Assembly (NCBI GenBank): GCA_045222555.1
Contig: JBGUYY010000097.1
Location: 62,001-126,000 of the forward strand
Direction of reading: 5' to 3'
Origin: UBA1756 sp045222555
Lineage (GTDB): Bacteria > Bacteroidota > Bacteroidia > Bacteroidales > WCHB1-69
DNA length: 64,000 nt
Shown: one piece after another, positions 46,248 to 53,657 of the stretch
Layout of the letters: every line of letters starts with the position of its first letter
Numbering within the stretch: the first letter of the stretch is position 1
The notes under the pieces: generated by a model
Told to the model about the DNA's origin: nothing
The model's database searches: none
What the model saw: only the letters and a program-made list of their open reading frames with translations
Made by a program: the position numbers and the translations under genes

Positions 46248-47600
46248 ATGCCCAACACCCGCCGACAAGAGATCTTCCGCCACATCAACGTTGCCCTGCT
46301 GTTCCTTACAGCGGGGGCGTTCATTGCAAGTCAGTTTCTCTTTCTGACCCTTGCGTGCCTGTGGCTGCTGCTGGCGATGATAGAGTGGAACTGGAAGGAG
46401 CGCTACAACACCCTGAAAGATAGCCGCCTGCTGCCTCTTGCCGCCTGCTGCCTCGGGCTGTACCTCTGCTACCTGTTCAGTCCGCTGTTGTCGGACAATG
46501 TGGGGAAGGCCATTTCCGATTGGGAATACAAGATCTGGTTTTTGGTGGCACCGATCTGTGTCATGCCGCTCATCCCGAAACTGCAACGCAAAGAATTATC
46601 GCTGGCGATGATATTGTTCACCGTCCCCATCCTTCTGTGGGCGGTCATCAGCATGGGGCACTCCGCCTACATGTACCACCAGACTGGCCATACCTTCCAC
46701 CTTTTCTACCAGCACGCCTGCTTGCAGACCTCCATTCCACTCACCTTCTGCCACCCATCCTATTTTGCTATGTATGAAATCATTGCATGGATCATCGCGG
46801 CGGAGATGTTACTACGGAAAAACAAGTGGATAGAGCACCGTCGAGTGCGTATTGGAGTGACGGTGCTGATGTGGGCCACCCTGCTTATTCTCCCCGTACA
46901 CATCTTCTTTTTACAGTCGAAAATGGGGTTTGTGCTGTTCGGTGTCACCCTGCTGATCTATGTCGTTATTGCGCTGAACCGTGGGAAGCGGCGGTGGGTG
47001 CTCACGGCATTGGTGCTGGCCGCCATCATCGGAAGTGTAGCCGGATATATCTATAAGGAACACGGACGGGTAACCAAGAACTGCGACAATCGCATTGCCA
47101 ACAGCTTCATCAACCTGAAGACTGCCGACCGCGACGACCCGCGTGAGAGCAGCGCTATCCGCATAGCGTTGTGGAAGAGCGCGATAGAGATCGGAAAAGA
47201 CCACTGGTTCTGTGGCATTGGGTCAGGCGATGTGCTAGATGAGCTGCACGACAAGGCGGTCGAGCACCACTACGCCTATATCTCATCTGGCAAATTCAAC
47301 TGCCACAACCAGTATCTGCAAATCTGGCTCGGGGTTGGAATTATCGGGCTGCTGCTGTTCATCAGCATCTTTGGCATCGCCTTCTACATCTGTGTACGAA
47401 AGCGAAGCCTCGGTGGAAGCATCATCATTGTGATTTTTGCCCTTAACCTGTTTGTGGAGTGCATGTTGGAACGATATGCTGGAGCCACCCTTATCCCCAT
47501 TCTCACGGCATTCATCTGCAGCATTCCGCCGGCTATGCCGTCCGCGGGAAAGTCGGCGTCACATAGTCGCGAAGCTCTTCCATCAGCTTCTTGCGCATAA
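46248..47600 (+). CDS. O-antigen ligase-like membrane protein
   Basis: 450 residues with about ten to eleven transmembrane segments, a large loop (about 270-350, KNCDNRIANSFINLKTADRDDPRESSAIRIALWKSAI) and the Wzy_C-type NCHNQYLQIWLGVGIIGLL. It resembles O-antigen ligase or polymerase proteins, which transfer or join glycans on the periplasmic side. The last 22 or so codons lie over the 3' end of the sigma-factor gene on the other strand, so its tail (SAGKSASHSREALPSASCA) is sigma-gene antisense and may be an unselected extension. Confidence 0.8.
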   Translation: MPNTRRQEIFRHINVALLFLTAGAFIASQFLFLTLACLWLLLAMIEWNWKERYNTLKDSRLLPLAACCLGLYLCYLFSPLLSDNVGKAISDWEYKIWFLVAPICVMPLIPKLQRKELSLAMILFTVPILLWAVISMGHSAYMYHQTGHTFHLFYQHACLQTSIPLTFCHPSYFAMYEIIAWIIAAEMLLRKNKWIEHRRVRIGVTVLMWATLLILPVHIFFLQSKMGFVLFGVTLLIYVVIALNRGKRRWVLTALVLAAIIGSVAGYIYKEHGRVTKNCDNRIANSFINLKTADRDDPRESSAIRIALWKSAIEIGKDHWFCGIGSGDVLDELHDKAVEHHYAYISSGKFNCHNQYLQIWLGVGIIGLLLFISIFGIAFYICVRKRSLGGSIIIVIFALNLFVECMLERYAGATLIPILTAFICSIPPAMPSAGKSASHSREALPSASCA

Positions 47601-48069
47601 AAAAGATACGGCTCTTCACCGTGCCTATCGACACTCCCATCTCATCGGCAATCTCCTGATATTTATAACCATCCACAAACATCTCGAACGGTTTGCGCTG
47701 GTCGGGACTTTTCGCCATGATTCTCCCATTAATATCCTTCACAAAATATTGAATATCAGCACTATCAGAAGGATTATAGCGAAAATTCTCATATCCTTGC
47801 GGCACATGAGTTTCCGACACCACCAAGTTACGCTGGTTCCTGCGGTATTCGTTCAAAAAAGTATTGCGCATGATGGTGAACACCCATGCCTTCAGATTGG
47901 TCTCCTCACGGTACTGGTGGCTATATAGCATCACCTTCAGATAAGTATTCTGAATCAAATCCTCCTGATCTTCCCGAACGGGAGTAAGCGTAGCAGCGTA
48001 CCGGCGCAAGTCGGCATCCATCAGCATCACCTCCTGTATAATATTCCTTCTTTCGTTTTCCATTGGCAT
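47533..48069 (-). CDS. RNA polymerase sigma-70-family (ECF-type) factor
   Basis: 178 residues from ATG 48069 (48063 gives the same protein less two residues). Region 2: QEDLIQNTYLKVML and LKAWVFTIMRNTFLNEYRR. Region 4: FVDGYKYQEIADEMGVSIGTVKSRIFFMRKKL, a helix-turn-helix. No anti-sigma gene or carbohydrate-sensor neighbour is nearby, so its signal is unknown. Its last 68 bases overlap the ligase-like gene antisense. Confidence 0.92.
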   Translation of the reverse strand: MPMENERRNIIQEVMLMDADLRRYAATLTPVREDQEDLIQNTYLKVMLYSHQYREETNLKAWVFTIMRNTFLNEYRRNQRNLVVSETHVPQGYENFRYNPSDSADIQYFVKDINGRIMAKSPDQRKPFEMFVDGYKYQEIADEMGVSIGTVKSRIFFMRKKLMEELRDYVTPTFPRTA

Positions 48070-48171
48070 AAAATTACAATGGAAAAGAAGCAAAAACTAT
48101 ACCAAAAAAGTCTGTCAGTGCAGAATTGAAGAAATATTCACAAAAAAGTTATCCCAGTGACATCTCCCCTC

Positions 48172-48546
48172 TTATACATCGCAATAAAGGTCGAATAAAA
48201 TCTCTGCTCTAACTCCCTGTTCTGGAGTAAGATATAGACTATCCAATTCGTCATAGAGATCCATAACCTTTTCATCCAAACGATCATACTCATCGCTTTC
48301 TTCATCAATGACAGACATGCGGTTAATGATATCCTCCATACGGTTCAACAAGCCATCCACATACTCCACATGTTCCTTCATTTCCCTTTTCTCACTTGCA
48401 ATTTCCTCCTCATCTTCCGTCACGACTTTATTGGTCTGAAGCTCCTGTTTATCGTTTTTGACATGACAAGCTGACAGCAGAATGGCAGCTGTCAAACCGA
48501 TCATCCACGACTTATTTTTTAGAAAAATCTTCACCCAATTATGCAT
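48172..48546 (-). CDS. Small coiled-coil lipoprotein
   Basis: 124 residues. Lipobox ILLSAC (C27). The mature part is acidic and helical, with Glu/Lys/Met-rich stretch HVEYVDGLLNRMEDIINRM and VIDEESDEYDRLDEKVMDLYD. Function unknown. It lies 32 bases downstream of the next lipoprotein gene and may share its transcript. Confidence 0.7.
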   Translation of the reverse strand: MHNWVKIFLKNKSWMIGLTAAILLSACHVKNDKQELQTNKVVTEDEEEIASEKREMKEHVEYVDGLLNRMEDIINRMSVIDEESDEYDRLDEKVMDLYDELDSLYLTPEQGVRAEILFDLYCDV

Positions 48547-48578
48547 AACATTTTAGTATTGAAAGAATTGAAATGAAA

Positions 48579-49082
48579 CTATCGCTTCCGCACCACCAAT
48601 GGAGTGGTCTCAATCTCATTGCTCTCATGCAGCTCTCTGTCCACAATGCGACAGTGAAACAAGATGGTATCGGTAGGATGAGTCAGATCGTAGTCGTTGA
48701 TATTCAAATTGATACTAATGTCACCTTCTATCGACTCTGGCACGCTGTTGCTCAGTCGAGGAATTCTTTGGTTAAATGTAATACCCTGGAATTCAATCTT
48801 TTGAAAAACACCATTTACCTTTTTATAATAATCGATAAAACAATTATAATAATAGGCTGACGAGCTGTCGAATGGCGGGTTAATATCCGTGCTGCCGAGA
48901 CCGATGTCGCCGTCGCCATCCTGGAAATGGAAGGTGAGGGTGGCCTTGTCATCAATGTTTGTCCCGTTGTCAATCTTTTCGAGGCTGACGAAAGTGATCT
49001 CCGGTTCCACGGGGAACTTCTCTCGTTCGCCGCAACCGGCCAGCGCCAGCAGCAGTATCATGATAGGGACAAGCTGTTTCAT
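48579..49082 (-). CDS. Lipoprotein with Ig-like beta-sandwich pattern
   Basis: 167 residues from ATG 49082; the longer open frame would start upstream of the promoter. Lipobox LLALAGC with C17. Seen: ITFVSLEKID, ATLTFHFQDGDGDIGLGSTD and DTILFHCRIVDRELHESNE; the acidic loop QDGDGDIG could bind calcium. No family recognised. Divergent from the large LRR fusion gene. Confidence 0.72.
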   Translation of the reverse strand: MKQLVPIMILLLALAGCGEREKFPVEPEITFVSLEKIDNGTNIDDKATLTFHFQDGDGDIGLGSTDINPPFDSSSAYYYNCFIDYYKKVNGVFQKIEFQGITFNQRIPRLSNSVPESIEGDISINLNINDYDLTHPTDTILFHCRIVDRELHESNEIETTPLVVRKR

Positions 49083-49125
49083 TTGTCTCAGGTTCAGTGG
49101 GCAGAAGCCCTTTGTTTTTGCGCCG

Positions 49126-49133
49126 CAAAGATA
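49126..49133 (-). promoter_or_regulatory. TAnnTTTG -7 element for the lipoprotein pair
   Basis: TATCTTTG on the minus strand, 43 bases before the ATG at 49082, divergent from the LRR-fusion promoter. Confidence 0.6.
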
Positions 49134-49160
49134 AGAAAAAAAAATCAGAAAATTTCCGCT

Positions 49161-49200
49161 GGCCCGTTTTTTGGCGCACTTCTTTCGTATTTTTGCAGCG
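49161..49200 (+). repeat. Promoter cassette copy A
   Basis: GGCCCG, TTTTTTGGCGCA, then CTTCTTTCGTATTTTTGC. Related to copies B, C and D; see findings. Confidence 0.75.
49189..49196 (+). promoter_or_regulatory. TAnnTTTG -7 element for the LRR-fusion gene
   Basis: TATTTTTG within cassette copy A, 22 bases before the ATG at 49219. Confidence 0.7.
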
Positions 49201-49218
49201 TAAATAAAAAGTAGTGTT

Positions 49219-51312
49219 ATGAATACCATCATTCTTTTCTGGAATCCGGGGATTTCGAGTTACACCATTGAGCGCCTGCGCGATGATTTAGACATGGAGC
49301 AGCATGTCAGCAACTGGAGCGTGTGGGAGCATGAAAAAGCCCACCAAGGCGACCGTTTCTTTATGGTGCGTTGCGGTGAAGGCAAGACTGGCATCTGCAT
49401 GAGCGGCCGCTTTAGTTCCGAACCCTATATAGACGAGGACTGGTCAGGAAAAGGCCGTGAGGTGTATTACATGGATCTGATGGCCGATACGGTCATTGAC
49501 CCCGACATCCTGCCCATCCTTTCCACCGAAATACTGTCGCGGGAGATTCCCTCTTTCGACTGGAGTGGCGGTCATTCGGGGAGATCACTCCCCGCCGAAG
49601 AAGCCGAAAAACTGGAGAAATTGTGGGAGGATTTCTTGGAGGAAAACAAGCCCATGTTTGGCACGCTGACGCTCAAATCGTATATCAGTGATAAGGATGT
49701 CATGCCTGATGAAGATGATTTCGGACCCTATCGTGCCGATATTGAAATCACAGATGATGGCGAATTTTTAATTTATTCTGTAGCGGATGATGTGGAAGTA
49801 GTTGGTGACGACTTGGAAACCGTAAAAAAAGAGTTTGCAAAAAAAATAAAAGAGGCAGGGAAAACCATTCCCATCGAGTTCAGGGTAAGGGAGGTTTATA
49901 ATCAGGAATTGTTTCAAAAAGCATTGGATATTGCAAAAGAAGCATACTGTGGGATGACCGATGAGCGTGGTGAGCCTTACCTCAAACGCGCACTCAGGGA
50001 AACCGAATATTCATACTCGGATGCCCCTATTCTGGTGTGCTTGCTGCACTATGTTTTGAAGAATCCTAAATTCACTACGGATAAACTGATACAGAAGGGA
50101 ATTCCTAAGGTAGTCGTAGATACCGTTGAAGTTCTGCATCAGAAAGAGGGCGAGAGTTTCGAACAGTACATTCAACGTATAGGTGAGAATCATGCAGCAA
50201 CAACCATCCTCTATAATATTGTCGAGAATAGACTGGACATCAAAGATGTTCCCGAACTCACTTTGGAGCAATGCACAGGTCTTTTACAAGATTTGAAAGC
50301 GTATCACTATCTGGATGAAAAGAAGCATCAATGGAAGCGGGAGGTTTTCCATGGTCCTGCCAAAGATTTTGACATGTGGTACAACCTGTATGGTTACGCT
50401 GGAACCATTGCCATTTGCGGAGAATACGACGATGACGAAGTGGCGGAAATGGCTAAAGTACTCAAATATGAAATTGGGTGGACACTGGATATCAGCGGAT
50501 TGAATGTAGGCCGATGGGCAAAAGACAATCCTCATGAAGCAACTTACGAGGAGCAAATCCTCATGAAGTTGGGAGAGGGTGGCGTTATCAATTTCCTTGA
50601 AAAGATGATGCTCAATAGAAAATACGGCACGATTTTCAGGAAATGGGGTAGCGTGGTTACTTGTGACAATGGGCGTGTCCTCGTGCATATTCCTGAAGAC
50701 TTTGACTTTGTGGACGATTCTGATGTGGAAATTATCGGAAGGTGTGCAGTGGCAGGCAATGAGACGATTGAGTCGCTTGAATTGCCTACCAATGTCCGCA
50801 TCATTGATGACTATGCCTTTGCCTACTGCAAAAAACTACGGAATGTGTTTATGCCCGACAGCATAGAATCCATTGGCGAATTCAGCTTTGAAAACTGCGA
50901 GATTGAAAATCTTCATCTCTCCAATTCCCTAATGGCTATACCAGATTGCGCTTTTCTCTTTAATGAAATAAAACACATTGATATTCCGCAAGATATACGA
51001 AGAATAGGTTCTTGTGCCTTTGAGGGCAATATACTTGACGAGGAACTTATCATTCCGGAAGGCGTTGAAATCATTGAATCAGCATCATTCTGCTGCGCAT
51101 CTATCAAAAAGGTCTCTCTCCCCTCCTCCTTGACGGAAATCGCCTACGACTTCTACTTCGAGGAGATGATTGACGACCCGGAAGAAGACAAGCCTTACGT
51201 GGAAGTTCATCCCGACAATCCGGTCTATTACTCCAAAGGCGGCATCCTGTACAGCCGCGCGACGGGGAAAGAGGTGCTGGGCAGGGTGGGAAGGCACGAA
51301 AAAGAACGATAA
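49219..51312 (+). CDS. PUA/EVE-like + degenerate HD + leucine-rich-repeat protein
   Basis: 697 residues, no signal peptide, so cytoplasmic. Residues about 1-145 look PUA/EVE-like (WNPGISSYTIERLRDDL, GDRFFMVRCGEGKTG, FDWSGGHSGRSL). Residues about 231-342 resemble the HD domain of RelA/SpoT enzymes, but the metal-binding HD is H277-Y278 (LLHYVLKN), so it is probably inactive. Residues about 500-660 are LRR_5/BspA-type repeats (ELPTNVRIIDDYAFAYC, IPQDIRRIGSCAFEGN), followed by a shared C-terminal block (HPDNPVYYSKGGILYSR). I do not know of a characterised protein with this layout. Promoter cassette copy A controls it. Confidence 0.8.
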   Translation: MNTIILFWNPGISSYTIERLRDDLDMEQHVSNWSVWEHEKAHQGDRFFMVRCGEGKTGICMSGRFSSEPYIDEDWSGKGREVYYMDLMADTVIDPDILPILSTEILSREIPSFDWSGGHSGRSLPAEEAEKLEKLWEDFLEENKPMFGTLTLKSYISDKDVMPDEDDFGPYRADIEITDDGEFLIYSVADDVEVVGDDLETVKKEFAKKIKEAGKTIPIEFRVREVYNQELFQKALDIAKEAYCGMTDERGEPYLKRALRETEYSYSDAPILVCLLHYVLKNPKFTTDKLIQKGIPKVVVDTVEVLHQKEGESFEQYIQRIGENHAATTILYNIVENRLDIKDVPELTLEQCTGLLQDLKAYHYLDEKKHQWKREVFHGPAKDFDMWYNLYGYAGTIAICGEYDDDEVAEMAKVLKYEIGWTLDISGLNVGRWAKDNPHEATYEEQILMKLGEGGVINFLEKMMLNRKYGTIFRKWGSVVTCDNGRVLVHIPEDFDFVDDSDVEIIGRCAVAGNETIESLELPTNVRIIDDYAFAYCKKLRNVFMPDSIESIGEFSFENCEIENLHLSNSLMAIPDCAFLFNEIKHIDIPQDIRRIGSCAFEGNILDEELIIPEGVEIIESASFCCASIKKVSLPSSLTEIAYDFYFEEMIDDPEEDKPYVEVHPDNPVYYSKGGILYSRATGKEVLGRVGRHEKER
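51199..51303 (+). repeat. LRR 3'-end duplication, copy 1
   Basis: About 105 bases, matching 53400-53504 with about 15 differences by eye. Confidence 0.75.
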
Positions 51313-51323
51313 TTACTCTCCAT

Positions 51324-51366
51324 TGGCCCGCTTTTTGGTGCAATTGGGTGGTAATTTTGCATCCTC
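51324..51366 (+). repeat. Promoter cassette copy B
   Basis: GGCCCG, CTTTTTGGTGCA, then TAATTTTG as a possible -7 element. More diverged than A, C and D. Confidence 0.6.
51352..51359 (+). promoter_or_regulatory. Upstream promoter of the WYL gene
   Basis: TAATTTTG in cassette copy B, about 110 bases before the WYL start; a dyad follows about ten bases later. Confidence 0.45.
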
Positions 51367-51369
51367 AAA

Positions 51370-51404
51370 AGTTCACCAAGTGGTGGACCACCAAATAGTG
51401 AACT
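51370..51404. promoter_or_regulatory. Operator-like nested palindrome before the WYL gene
   Basis: Outer arms AGTTCAC/GTGAACT (7 bases) flank the perfect inner palindrome TGGTGGACCACCA. It starts about ten bases after the upstream -7 element and ends 41 bases before the second -7 element. It fits a repressor-binding site, perhaps for the WYL protein itself; an RNA hairpin is the alternative. Confidence 0.6.
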
Positions 51405-51445
51405 TTGTAGTGACCTGCTGGAGACGTTGCTGATGTTTTTTTTCT

Positions 51446-51453
51446 TATTTTTG
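51446..51453 (+). promoter_or_regulatory. Proximal promoter of the WYL gene
   Basis: TATTTTTG, 16 bases before the WYL ATG. Confidence 0.65.
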
Positions 51454-51469
51454 CCAAAATTATCGAAAC

Positions 51470-52360
51470 ATGAAAGCATCTGCACTTTTCAAAGAATATG
51501 TATGGCTGGTGGGCACCATCCGGCGGGCGGGTCGCATCACCCTGCGCGAAATCAACGAACGTTGGCTGCGCACCGCGATGAGCGACGGCGTGGAGTTCAG
51601 CCGCACCACCTTCCGTCGGCACCGCACCGAAGTGGAGGAGATGTTCGGCATCATCATCGACTGCGATAACGAAAACCGCTACTACATCGATGATGCGGAA
51701 CTGTTCCGCGAGGAGAGCGTGCAGCAATGGATGCTGAGCACACTCACGGTCAGTAACATCGTGAGCGAGGCGCGCGGTCTGCACGACCGCATCCTGCTCG
51801 AAAGCATCCCCAGCGAGAGCGAGCACCTGCCGATGGTGGTGGAGGCCATGCGCGAAAACCGATGCCTTTCCATCTGTTACCAACGTTATGGGAAGGATCA
51901 TGTAAGCCACTGGTTGATAGAGCCCTACTGCATCAAACTATTCCGGCGCCGCTGGTACCTGCTGGGACGCATGGCAGACGGCGGCTTCCTCACCCTCTCG
52001 TTCGACCGCATCACGGAAATGGAGCTACTCGACAAGACGTTTGAACTGGCACCGGATTTTGATGCACAGACCTATTTCTCCAACTATTACGGCATTATGC
52101 AGGGTGGCAGCGAGCCAAAACAGCGGATGGTGCTGCGGGCGTTCGGCAACGAGCGGTACGCCATGCGCGACCTGCCGCTGCACCACTCGCAGAAGGAGCT
52201 GGCAGTCGGCACCGACTACGTGGACTATGAGGTCTGTCTGCACCCCACGAGCGACTTCTTGGCGCAGATCCTCTCCCGCGGCCGCTGGCTGAAGGTGCTG
52301 GAGCCGAAAGAAATCGCGGAGAAAATCAAGCAATTGCACTTGGAGGCGGCAGAAGAGTAG
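51470..52360 (+). CDS. WYL-domain transcriptional regulator
   Basis: 296 residues. N-terminal winged-helix region (about 1-70, LREINERWL, FSRTTFRRHRTEVEEMFG) and a WYL domain (about 125-205, with HWLIEPYCIKLFRRRWYLLGR), followed by the usual WCX-like extension (to about 290, with LAQILSRGRWLKVLEP). WYL regulators bind nucleic-acid or nucleotide signals and often control phage-defence or stress genes. Its position between the two LRR genes and the palindrome upstream suggest it controls itself and neighbours; this is inference. Confidence 0.92.
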   Translation: MKASALFKEYVWLVGTIRRAGRITLREINERWLRTAMSDGVEFSRTTFRRHRTEVEEMFGIIIDCDNENRYYIDDAELFREESVQQWMLSTLTVSNIVSEARGLHDRILLESIPSESEHLPMVVEAMRENRCLSICYQRYGKDHVSHWLIEPYCIKLFRRRWYLLGRMADGGFLTLSFDRITEMELLDKTFELAPDFDAQTYFSNYYGIMQGGSEPKQRMVLRAFGNERYAMRDLPLHHSQKELAVGTDYVDYEVCLHPTSDFLAQILSRGRWLKVLEPKEIAEKIKQLHLEAAEE

Positions 52361-52386
52361 TTTTTTTTCTGGAAAATAATTTTACT

Positions 52387-52427
52387 GGCCCGCTTTTTGG
52401 CGCAGTGTCCGTATATTTTTGCAGCGT
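52387..52427 (+). repeat. Promoter cassette copy C
   Basis: GGCCCG, CTTTTTGGCGCA, then a TATATTTTTGCAGCG end. Two bases shorter than A in the spacer. Confidence 0.7.
52414..52421 (+). promoter_or_regulatory. TAnnTTTG -7 element for the second LRR gene
   Basis: TATTTTTG within cassette copy C, 42 bases before the ATG at 52464. Confidence 0.65.
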
Positions 52428-52463
52428 GAAATATTCAGGGCGATCATTTAATGGATATAAAAT

Positions 52464-53522
52464 ATGAAAACAGCCATTTTTGAATACGGAAAACAATCAC
52501 TTGCCAACTGGATTGCGGATAACCAAGATTGCAAAAAAATGGTTCTCAAAGGCAACGTATATTGTAGTTTATGGAATGACGATTATGAAGAAAAGGTAAG
52601 TGAGGGTGTATATCAATGCCGACGGCAAATAAACATAGGATGGGATTCTTACGACCTGCTTTTCGGATTTGACCGCATAGCAAAGGATTTCCATCCTTTG
52701 GAATTCGATGTCAAGGACATGCATCTGATAGATTGGGAAGGCGAGATTAATGACGAGGACATACCCTGCGACGCAACCGAAGCTCAGCCATCCTCCATCT
52801 TGAAAATGCTGGTCAACAAAAAATATGGCACACGTTTCATTTATCAAAATGGGATTCTGACCTCTGAAAATGGTCGGGTTCTGATTCACTACCCGAATGT
52901 CAAAGGCACAGTCACAATACCCGACACAATAGATACCATCGGGCGACTTGCATTTGCCGGAATTTACGAACCGGAATTTTCTGTTGTTCTTCCTGAAGGG
53001 ATTGCCCAGATTGAAGAACAGGCTTTCGATATGAGTGAAGGTCTCATCAAAATCAACTTCCCCAATAGTTTGCAGACCTTGGGTGAATCTGCATTTTGTG
53101 GAACAAATCTTAGTGAAGTGCTACTCCCCGATCATTTGGAAGAAATTCCTGAAATGTGTTTTCTGTGGATGTCTATTGAACATTTGCATTTTCCTGATAA
53201 TCTGAAATATATAAGATGTGGTGCTTTTGTTGGGTTGGCATTTGATGAGGTACGACTTCCTGAAGGCTTAGAAGTGGTAGAATCTGACTCCATTACTGGT
53301 GATTACAGCAAAATCTATTTTCCCAAAAGTATAAAAAAAATTGCATACGACTTCTATTATGAGGAAGGTATTGACGAACCCGATTATATGAAGTTATATG
53401 TGGAAATTCACCCCGACAACCCAGTCTATTACTCCAAGGGCGGCATCCTGTACAGCCGTGAAACGGGGAAGGAGGTGTTAGGCAGGGCGGGAAGACCCGA
53501 AAAATCTTCATTATCAGAATAG
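52464..53522 (+). CDS. Leucine-rich-repeat protein sharing its C-terminus with the fusion gene
   Basis: 352 residues, cytoplasmic (no signal peptide). The N-terminal ~115 residues are unrecognised and unrelated to the PUA/HD part of the fusion gene. From NKKYGTRF (near 113) onward it matches residues about 467-690 of that gene: NGRVLIHYP, LRR_5 repeats (VLPEGIAQIEEQAF, DHLEEIPEMCF, FPDNLKYIRCGAF), and the C-terminal HPDNPVYYSKGGILYSR. So a shared LRR module is joined to different N-terminal domains. It is preceded by cassette copy C. Confidence 0.82.
   Translation: MKTAIFEYGKQSLANWIADNQDCKKMVLKGNVYCSLWNDDYEEKVSEGVYQCRRQINIGWDSYDLLFGFDRIAKDFHPLEFDVKDMHLIDWEGEINDEDIPCDATEAQPSSILKMLVNKKYGTRFIYQNGILTSENGRVLIHYPNVKGTVTIPDTIDTIGRLAFAGIYEPEFSVVLPEGIAQIEEQAFDMSEGLIKINFPNSLQTLGESAFCGTNLSEVLLPDHLEEIPEMCFLWMSIEHLHFPDNLKYIRCGAFVGLAFDEVRLPEGLEVVESDSITGDYSKIYFPKSIKKIAYDFYYEEGIDEPDYMKLYVEIHPDNPVYYSKGGILYSRETGKEVLGRAGRPEKSSLSE
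53400..53504 (+). repeat. LRR 3'-end duplication, copy 2
   Basis: Partner of 51199-51303. Confidence 0.75.
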
Positions 53523-53563
53523 CCAAACTCAAAAAAATTTCTGAAAAACAGTCAGGGTTGTTC

Positions 53564-53650
53564 ATTATTCGTCAAGAAAATTGTATTTTTGCAGCGATTA
53601 TTCGTCAAGAAAAGTGTGTAAAAATATCAATTATTCGTCAAGAAAAATGT
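53564..53650 (+). repeat. Three 21-bp iterons on an exact 33-bp period
   Basis: ATTATTCGTCAAGAAAA followed by any base and TGT, at 53564, 53597 and 53630. The 12-base spacers differ. The -7 motif TATTTTTG begins at the last base of copy 1, and the third copy ends 7 bases before the ATG at 53658, so they cover the promoter and leader of the ATPase gene. Confidence 0.9.
53584..53591 (+). promoter_or_regulatory. TAnnTTTG -7 element for the ATPase gene
   Basis: TATTTTTG between iterons 1 and 2; transcription would start near iteron 2. Confidence 0.65.
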
Positions 53651-53657
53651 AATTGTA

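Noticed and set aside
53564..53650. A short CRISPR-like array
   Set aside because: Only three repeats with 12-base spacers, no cas genes, and they overlap a promoter.
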